Positions 52,883 to 58,698 of a stretch of DNA of 58,698 bases are shown here, one piece after another. The notes under the pieces were generated by a model. The model worked only from the letters and a program-made list of their open reading frames with translations. It did not search any database and was not told the origin of the DNA. The stretch comes from an uncultured bacterium (lineage in GTDB: Bacteria; Cyanobacteriota; Vampirovibrionia; Gastranaerophilales; Gastranaerophilaceae): assembly GCA_902796305.1 (NCBI GenBank), contig CADBOJ010000002.1:1-58698 (forward strand), in the 5' to 3' direction. Position 1 is the first letter of the stretch, and every line of letters begins with the position of its first letter. Made by a program: the position numbers and the translations under genes.

Positions 52883-55312
52883 TTATGTCGCATTAACATT
52901 TAAAACATATCCGTCAACAAACAACCATTCCAATAAGTCTGAACAATGATCGTTATCGTTTTTATCAGAAGAAAACGAAACTCTCGGAACTTGGCCATGT
53001 TCTGCACCCGTAGCTTTAATCAGCCGTACCATTTCTCCGTTTGCGTTTTCGGTATTAAAAGTTTGAGACATATAAGTTATAGCTCCATCTTTATCTGAAG
53101 CTCCCAGATATCCGATTAAAGGAATAGATACTTTGCTCGGTGAAATCGGAGAACCAAAAGCGCTCATTGCAGCTGCTCTTGTGAACCATTTTCCGTTTTT
53201 ACCCACCTGCTTAACATCATTTGTTCCCATTCTTCCTGCAAGATAAACCGCCCCGTCTCCGCCAAGGCTTGCTCCTGCTAAAGCAATTTTTCCTTTATTT
53301 ACATTATGGGTTGAACAAAAATCAGTCAATAATTTATTAAGATTAGCTTCTACTGTATCATTTTTCCAATTTCCGCCCGTAATTTGAGGACAAATTATAT
53401 ATCCTCTGAAATTATTTAATCCCCAATTATTCATTATTCCGCCGGGACAGAATGAATTGTTTGCAAGCGTACTCGGGTCACTTCCGCATTCGCCTGAACC
53501 ATGGAGATATACAAGGACAGGAAGTTCTTCATTAGGGTCAACCCCCTCGGGCGCAATTAAAAGATATGGCATTCCGCCTTTGTTTATTACTGTTTTTGTT
53601 AATTTAATACTGGGATCAAATAAATCTTCTACGGTTAAACCGGGTTTAAATTCTTTTTCAAGCTCTTTGGTATTTGCCGTTTGAATATGTGTATTAATTT
53701 CTTCAACTCTGCTTCTTGCTTTTTCCACTTCACTTCTGGCATCGGATACAAGTTTTTCTTTAGTTGTATCATATTCTTTTTTAGCTTCATTATAGTCATC
53801 CATTAATTTTTTAAGTTCGGGGTTTTCCGCTACTTTTTGTTCGAGTTCTTCTTTTTCTTTTTTCAAACTTTCAAGTCCGCCGTCACCTGTTTTTAATTTT
53901 TCAAGTTCTTCCTGAAGTTTTGTTTTATTATTTTCTTTTTCATCAAGCGCATTTTTAGCTTCATCTCTTTGCGCTTTTGCTTCTGCAAGCTTAGCTTCGG
54001 CACTGCTTTTCAATTCTGCGCTTTTTGAATCGGAAGAATCTTTACTTAACTCGTTTAAAATACTTTCAAGCGCTTGAACATTTGATTCGGCTGTATTATA
54101 CGATTGTTTTGCATCAAATATTTCGTTTTCCATAGATGCAATTTCAGCTTCTTTTGCGCTTATTTCCTGCTCTTTTGCCGTAATTTGCTCGGTTACTGTA
54201 TTAATTTTTTCCGCTAATTCACTGTCAGCTTCTTTTAAAGAATTTTGATATGCTTCATAAGCCTTATCTGATTTTTCTTTTAGTGCTTTAAGTTCATCAG
54301 ATGAACCGTCAAGAGCTGAATTTAATTTCGTTTGTTTTTCCGTTAGTTCGCCTTTAGCGGTTGTAAGTTCGCTTTCAAGCTCGCTTTTCGACATATTATC
54401 AAGGGTTTTTGGCTGATTATCATCATTTGTCGGAGTTGTAGGAGTTGTCGGAGTTGTGGGATTGTAATTACTATAGCTTCCTGCACCGCCTCCGCCTGAA
54501 ACCCCGCCGGAACCGCCGGAAGAACCGCCTCCGCCGGATACGGAATTTGAAGAATCATCCTTTTTATTTTTATCTTTATCAGTATCGGTATCTTTATCGG
54601 TATCTGCATCGGAAGAATCTTTAATATTAAATGTGCCGTCTTTTATGGCTTCAATTGTTTTAAAAATATCCTCAAGAGATACGTCATCAAGGTTACCGTC
54701 TAAATCTTTAATATAATTCAGAAAATCCGTAAGTTCTTTTTCATCTATTTTTCCGTTTTTATCATCATCTACCGAATCTTTAAATTTTTCATCTTCAAAT
54801 AATTCGTTTAAAAGCTCGCCGATAAGCTCGTTTTCTTTATCTTCTTTACTCTTTTCTTCATCATCCTTGGTTTCGGCGGTTTCTTGTTCTTCCGTAACTT
54901 CATCAGTACTTTCTGTTTCTTCAGTTTTATCTGTTTCTTCGGTTTCTTCAGTTTTATCTGTTTCTTCGGTTTCTTCGGCTTTATCTGTTTCTTCGGTTTC
55001 TTCGGCTTTATCTGTTTCTTCGGCTTTATCTGTTTCTTTATCGCTATCCTTATCATCAACTTTATCATCATTTAGAATTTCTAAAATATTCTTGCCGTCA
55101 GCTATTTCCATATTTAAAACATCGGCAACAGACATCGTCATGAGTTTAAAGTCATTGATATTCATTTTGTCTTTTAAAAAATCTTTAAATTCATCAGCAT
55201 ATTTAAAAATATTGATTTCAGAAACATCTAAATCGTCAAAACGTTTATCGGAAGTCTTTTTCACCTCCCGCAAATATTGTAAAAAGCTGATTTTTATTTC
55301 CGAAAATTCCAT
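52883..55312 (-). CDS. Multidomain coiled-coil esterase with acidic repeats and EF-hand-like loop
   Basis: An 809-aa modular protein: N-terminal region (1-80); acidic tandem TDKAEETEE repeats (about 90-130); EF-hand-like loop DDDKNGKIDEKE near 185-197; Gly/Ser and Thr-Pro linker (about 255-290); long coiled coil (about 300-545); C-terminal alpha/beta-hydrolase of PHB-depolymerase/esterase type (about 560-809) with VLVYLHGSGECG, nucleophile GASLGG (Ser near 681) and candidate His GAEHGQ near 770. No signal peptide is visible, yet the design is that of a surface or exported enzyme. ATG 55312 has AGAG only, a weak ribosome site. It diverges from the calpain-like gene. Confidence 0.82.
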   Translation of the reverse strand: MEFSEIKISFLQYLREVKKTSDKRFDDLDVSEINIFKYADEFKDFLKDKMNINDFKLMTMSVADVLNMEIADGKNILEILNDDKVDDKDSDKETDKAEETDKAEETEETDKAEETEETDKTEETEETDKTEETESTDEVTEEQETAETKDDEEKSKEDKENELIGELLNELFEDEKFKDSVDDDKNGKIDEKELTDFLNYIKDLDGNLDDVSLEDIFKTIEAIKDGTFNIKDSSDADTDKDTDTDKDKNKKDDSSNSVSGGGGSSGGSGGVSGGGGAGSYSNYNPTTPTTPTTPTNDDNQPKTLDNMSKSELESELTTAKGELTEKQTKLNSALDGSSDELKALKEKSDKAYEAYQNSLKEADSELAEKINTVTEQITAKEQEISAKEAEIASMENEIFDAKQSYNTAESNVQALESILNELSKDSSDSKSAELKSSAEAKLAEAKAQRDEAKNALDEKENNKTKLQEELEKLKTGDGGLESLKKEKEELEQKVAENPELKKLMDDYNEAKKEYDTTKEKLVSDARSEVEKARSRVEEINTHIQTANTKELEKEFKPGLTVEDLFDPSIKLTKTVINKGGMPYLLIAPEGVDPNEELPVLVYLHGSGECGSDPSTLANNSFCPGGIMNNWGLNNFRGYIICPQITGGNWKNDTVEANLNKLLTDFCSTHNVNKGKIALAGASLGGDGAVYLAGRMGTNDVKQVGKNGKWFTRAAAMSAFGSPISPSKVSIPLIGYLGASDKDGAITYMSQTFNTENANGEMVRLIKATGAEHGQVPRVSFSSDKNDNDHCSDLLEWLFVDGYVLNVNAT
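54924..55038 (-). repeat. 27-nt in-frame tandem repeat
   Basis: Three complete 27-nt units (54924, 54951, 54978) and two shorter partial units (55005, 55023) encode TDKxEETEE or TDKAEE. The unit is a multiple of three, so copy-number change would keep the reading frame. Confidence 0.8.
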
Positions 55313-55411
55313 AGCATTCTCTTTTTATGCATACAATTTATTCAACATATATATAAACTGTATATATAAATAAAAAATTTTTTTTGTTAATCATTGCTAA
55401 AATAATAAAAA

Positions 55412-55429
55412 ATTGTAAATATTTCTTAA
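55412..55429 (+). promoter_or_regulatory. HLR1-like box
   Basis: ATTGTAAA-TA-TTTCTTAA, 79 nt before GTG 55509. Almost identical to the box at 11974. Confidence 0.45.
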
Positions 55430-55508
55430 TATTTGCGTTTTTTCGCTAAAGAATTTTCCGATGTGTGTCGTGAATTTAAAAGTAACAGTAATAAAGGGGT
55501 GGCAAAAG

Positions 55509-57149
55509 GTGTTTACTAAATTTAATTTGAGCGAAAAAGGACTTGACGTCCAAAATCCCGCCATGCTTAATATTGGTGACGGAAAAACCGTTCAAGCCAA
55601 TTCGGGCGGTAACATCAAAAATTACATCACCACAAGCGAAGAAAGTTATCTCGGAGGAATACAGTTTGATGAAAACGAAAATCATTCCTTTGTAATTCCT
55701 AAAGATGCCGAAATTCCGCAAGGGTATTCAAGATATGAATACAAAGGCGCAACGCTTGATGTATACAGAATTAAAAACGACTACAACAGTCAACTGGTTC
55801 ATCCGAAAAATTTTGATTGGGATGATTTTAACAAATCAGTTTCTACTTGGAATTTAAAACCCTCAATAAAAACAAACGGGGTGAAAAAACTCGGCGGTGA
55901 TACCGGAGGAAGTTCAAATCTGAACATCAACGGAAAAATTGACAGCGAAGTTACCCAAGGGAATACAGGGGACTGCTGGCTGATTGCAGCACTTTATTCC
56001 ATGAGTTCAACGGAAGAGGGCAAACAAATAATCAAAGATGCCATAACGGTAAATTCCGACAATAGTGTAACGGTAACTTTTGCAGGACTCGGTGTAAGTT
56101 ACACAATAACGAGAGAACAGCTTCAAGCATATAATACCGATAATAATTTAAGCGACTCGTATTCAAACGGAGCGGAAGACGATGTTCTTGCAATGGAAAT
56201 TGCAACAGAATTGTTAATGGAAGATATTCAAACCGGAAGAGTACAGGTTAATTCAAAAAATCCTCTGTTAACACAGTTTGCTATGGCAGGCGGTATAGGT
56301 GACGGCGGGTTGCCCGACCAGCTTGTATATTATCTCACCGGTGTTGATTCACAAGAATATTATAATGAAGATATGAGCCCTCTCGGCGAAAATCAGGTAC
56401 TTCAAATTTTAAATGAAGCCTATAAATCAGGAAATCGTTGTTTGAGTTTTGGCGTGTACGGCAACGGACACAGTGCAAAATTAACAAACGGAGAAACATT
56501 CAGGCTTGATATAGGAGCAGGAGGACATGCTCTTGCAATAACAGATATTACAAAAGATACGGTTACTTTTGTAAATCCATGGAATACAAGCATAAAATAT
56601 ACGATGACCTGGAAAGAATTTGCAAAACTCAATATAGGATTTATGAGTTCATCAAATTTAAGCACTACAAAAAAAGCAGACAATATAGTTGATATGACTG
56701 ACGGAAGAACTGTAAATCCAAACAGAAGAAGCAACGGTGACAATTCCGGAAGAGTATCTCCGTCCGATAATTCAGGCGGAGGTTCGGGCGGTACTGTTGC
56801 CGGTGGTGGCGGAAATTCGGTTTCAGGCGGAAGCGGAACAAACGGTGCTTCTCCTAAAGACAATAAAGGTTCGGCAGAAGAAACCGACGGTACGGGAAAA
56901 GCCAAAGACTCTGCAGTTGATAATGACAAACAAACCGATACCGTTACCGAAACAGACACCGGCACAGAAGTTCCTGCGGAAAATAAACGGGATAATACAA
57001 GTACTAACGGTAGCTCAACAGCGGATAACAGCAATAATCAATCAAATGACAAACCGCAAAATAATACAAAAAATGCAATTAAATCATTCATAGGTAAAGT
57101 TGTTGATACTGTTTATAATGTTGTAAAAAAAGTGATAGATGCACTTTAA
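55509..57149 (+). CDS. Calpain-like (C2 family) cysteine protease
   Basis: A 546-aa protein. Residues about 145-385 form a calpain-type papain fold: QGNTGDCWLIAAL (catalytic Cys near 156), GGHALAITD (His near 340) and VNPWN (Asn near 356). The N-terminal 140 residues precede it; the C-terminal 150 are Ser/Gly/Thr/Asp low complexity and end in a hydrophobic helix. GTG 55509 is chosen because AAAGGGG lies 9 nt upstream; an ATG at 55461 has no ribosome site. No signal peptide. Calpain-like proteases are uncommon in bacteria. Confidence 0.85.
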   Translation: MFTKFNLSEKGLDVQNPAMLNIGDGKTVQANSGGNIKNYITTSEESYLGGIQFDENENHSFVIPKDAEIPQGYSRYEYKGATLDVYRIKNDYNSQLVHPKNFDWDDFNKSVSTWNLKPSIKTNGVKKLGGDTGGSSNLNINGKIDSEVTQGNTGDCWLIAALYSMSSTEEGKQIIKDAITVNSDNSVTVTFAGLGVSYTITREQLQAYNTDNNLSDSYSNGAEDDVLAMEIATELLMEDIQTGRVQVNSKNPLLTQFAMAGGIGDGGLPDQLVYYLTGVDSQEYYNEDMSPLGENQVLQILNEAYKSGNRCLSFGVYGNGHSAKLTNGETFRLDIGAGGHALAITDITKDTVTFVNPWNTSIKYTMTWKEFAKLNIGFMSSSNLSTTKKADNIVDMTDGRTVNPNRRSNGDNSGRVSPSDNSGGGSGGTVAGGGGNSVSGGSGTNGASPKDNKGSAEETDGTGKAKDSAVDNDKQTDTVTETDTGTEVPAENKRDNTSTNGSSTADNSNNQSNDKPQNNTKNAIKSFIGKVVDTVYNVVKKVIDAL

Positions 57150-57164
57150 TATACTTTTTAAATC

Positions 57165-57198
57165 AAAAAAGAACTGTCACAGGGACAGTTCTTTTTTG
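57165..57198. terminator. Strong bidirectional terminator
   Basis: AAAAAAGAACTGTC pairs with GACAGTTCTTTTTT around a short loop, between the convergent calpain-like and transporter genes. Confidence 0.9.
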
Positions 57199-57212
57199 TA
57201 TAACTTTTAATA

Positions 57213-58595
57213 TTATTCTTGCTCTTCTTTAATTGTTAAAGTGATAAATGCTGAAATAATAAGCATTGCAGCACCGAACAAAAATGCATAATCCCAATGA
57301 TTATTTGTATAACCGCCTTCCGAAGTAAATGTTGAAATGTTTATAAACCATGCAAGTAATGTGCAAACTAATACCTGCGGAGCAGAGATAAATATATTAA
57401 ATATACCCATGGCAGAACCTTCAGTTCCCTCTTTAATATATTTTGATAACATTGCAAAAGGAAGCGATAAAGTTGACGCCCAGCCAATACCGGCTAAGCC
57501 CATCGATGCAAATACCGTAACTTTATTTGGAACAAATGCCATTAAAAAATAAGCCAGCGCCATAAACAATAAAGAACCCGCATGTACTCTTTTATTTCCT
57601 CTGGCTTCAGCCATTTTTGCAATCGGAATAGCTATTATAAAGCATATTAAATTAAAGAACGCAAAACAAATGGAAGCAAAATTTTGAGCATCAGCCTGTA
57701 AAGGAGCAAATGACTCTATAACAAGACTTGCTGCACCATTCATATTCGGAACCTGATATAAAATATGAACAACATACTGAGTAAAGAATATTAATAAGCT
57801 CATCAAACCAATCCAAGTAAAGAATTGAATAATACAAATTTTACCCACTTCGGGAGATGTGTTTAAAAATTCTTTAACATTTTGTATAAATGATTTTGAT
57901 GCGGTCTTCTTTGCTTCAAGCTTCTTTTCGGAAAGCATTTCTTTACTTATTTTATTTTCTCTGAATGTAAAACATGTCCATAGCATGCCAAGAATAAATG
58001 CTACACCTGCCATTGTAAATTGAGCATCAACCGACATCTGATAATTAAACGCCCATTTCATAAAAGGAGCAGCACCTGCCGCAACAACAGAACCCAAACC
58101 TATTGCAAAACTTAAGAAAGAATTTGCAATGGCATGCTGGTTTTTTTGAATATTATCCGGAATTAAGGCTCTGTACGGACCTTGCGCCGCATTAACACAA
58201 GCATCTATCATCCAAATAAACAATGCGGCAATAAAAAGAGCAAGCCATGCCGGATGATTATTTCCGAAATAGTTGCTTATAATTTCACTTTTTGGAAGCA
58301 AAACAAGACCTAATGCACCAAATAATGCCCCAAAAAACAAATACGGAACTCTTCTTCCAAATCTGGTAAATGTATTATCTGATAATGCGCCGATAATCGG
58401 TTGAACAACTATACCTGTTACAGGGCCTGCAAGCCAAATAAGACCATACAGCAAAGGACTTGCACCCAAAGATTCGGTTAATGGCCCCGATAAAATTATT
58501 CTCATTTGCCATGCAAACTGAAGCCCAAAAAATCCGATACAAAAATTCAACAGCTGCATTGAACTAAATTTTCTTAAATTATCTTCTGAAGACAT
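57213..58595 (-). CDS. MFS transporter, sugar (GPH/SLC45-like)
   Basis: A 460-aa permease with about twelve transmembrane helices. The segment LAGPVTGIVVQPIIGALSD..GRRVPYLFFGA between helices 2 and 3 is typical of the sucrose/maltose (SLC45-like) branch. Likely imports a di- or oligosaccharide with a cation. GGAGG lies before ATG 58595. The substrate is not evident. Confidence 0.88.
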   Translation of the reverse strand: MSSEDNLRKFSSMQLLNFCIGFFGLQFAWQMRIILSGPLTESLGASPLLYGLIWLAGPVTGIVVQPIIGALSDNTFTRFGRRVPYLFFGALFGALGLVLLPKSEIISNYFGNNHPAWLALFIAALFIWMIDACVNAAQGPYRALIPDNIQKNQHAIANSFLSFAIGLGSVVAAGAAPFMKWAFNYQMSVDAQFTMAGVAFILGMLWTCFTFRENKISKEMLSEKKLEAKKTASKSFIQNVKEFLNTSPEVGKICIIQFFTWIGLMSLLIFFTQYVVHILYQVPNMNGAASLVIESFAPLQADAQNFASICFAFFNLICFIIAIPIAKMAEARGNKRVHAGSLLFMALAYFLMAFVPNKVTVFASMGLAGIGWASTLSLPFAMLSKYIKEGTEGSAMGIFNIFISAPQVLVCTLLAWFINISTFTSEGGYTNNHWDYAFLFGAAMLIISAFITLTIKEEQE

Positions 58596-58663
58596 TTTAT
58601 TCCTCCGTATGCGTCAAACACATTTATTTTACATTAATAATTTTTAATTGTAAAATTTATATT

Positions 58664-58698
58664 ATGAAAATAAAATTATTCTTAATATTAATTATGGG
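58664..58698 (+). CDS. Start of an exported protein (partial)
   Basis: ATG 58664 opens MKIKLFLILIMG, the start of a signal peptide, and runs off the window. TAAAAT lies 7 nt upstream and no Shine-Dalgarno is visible, so a leaderless start is possible here too. Confidence 0.45.
   Translation, partial: MKIKLFLILIM

Noticed and set aside
54867-55373. 168-aa Ser/Val-rich open frame on the plus strand
   Set aside because: It is the complement of the acidic tandem repeat in the 809-aa esterase gene; the composition is a by-product of the repeat, and it has no ribosome site.

Overview
The window is AT-rich (coding strands use A and T heavily) with compact operons and the standard genetic code. Gene content points to a diderm, fermentative anaerobe: LPS synthesis (LpxK), an outer-membrane lipid transport set (MlaE/F/D plus an MlaA-type protein), a trimeric electron-bifurcating-type [FeFe] hydrogenase, and no respiratory genes. 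A prepilin-like pseudopilin, many small lineage-specific proteins with 'M..IN' N termini, and direct-repeat boxes resembling the cyanobacterial HLR1 (RpaB) site suggest a non-photosynthetic cyanobacterial relative (Gastranaerophilales/Vampirovibrionia, 'Melainabacteria'). This lineage call is an inference, not proven by a marker gene here.

Layout. 1-1.2 kb: end of an upstream gene and two related small proteins, one with a dockerin-like calcium loop and apparently an ATA start. 1.2-8.3 kb: acyl-CoA ligase, hydCBA hydrogenase operon, membrane protein. 8.4-12.8 kb: TspO-like protein, two secreted Cys-containing proteins, serS and an rRNA pseudouridine synthase, a hypothetical. 12.8-24.7 kb: sugar-type solute-binding protein, rarA, lineage-specific small proteins, an MlaA/alpha-beta-hydrolase fusion, a GH38 alpha-mannosidase with an LRR-like protein, and a SPFH/NfeD pair. 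24.8-32.1 kb: mutS2, HDOD, ftsX-ftsE, split transketolase, GT26 glycosyltransferase. 32.2-42.6 kb: oxidoreductase, pseudopilin, lepA, prfB with a programmed frameshift, apt, phosphohexomutase, response regulator. 42.6-46.5 kb: mlaE-mlaF-mlaD-lpxK operon. 46.6-51.2 kb: an accessory island ending at tRNA-Lys(CTT), with a ThsB-like TIR gene plus a nucleotide-hydrolase-like/TPR gene (candidate Thoeris-like defence module), a decayed RhuM-Fic pseudogene, a WYL regulator, and phased short repeats. 51.3-58.7 kb: small hypotheticals, a divergent pair of large modular enzymes (coiled-coil esterase and calpain-like protease), an MFS sugar transporter and the start of another gene.

Two cross-cutting signals stand out. 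At least eleven genes have a -10-like hexamer ending exactly 6 nt before the ATG and no Shine-Dalgarno sequence, which predicts leaderless mRNAs. Five genes carry an 8-2-8 box (ATTGTAAA-N2-TTTCTTAA-like) about 75-120 nt upstream, always in the same orientation and mostly on lineage-specific genes.
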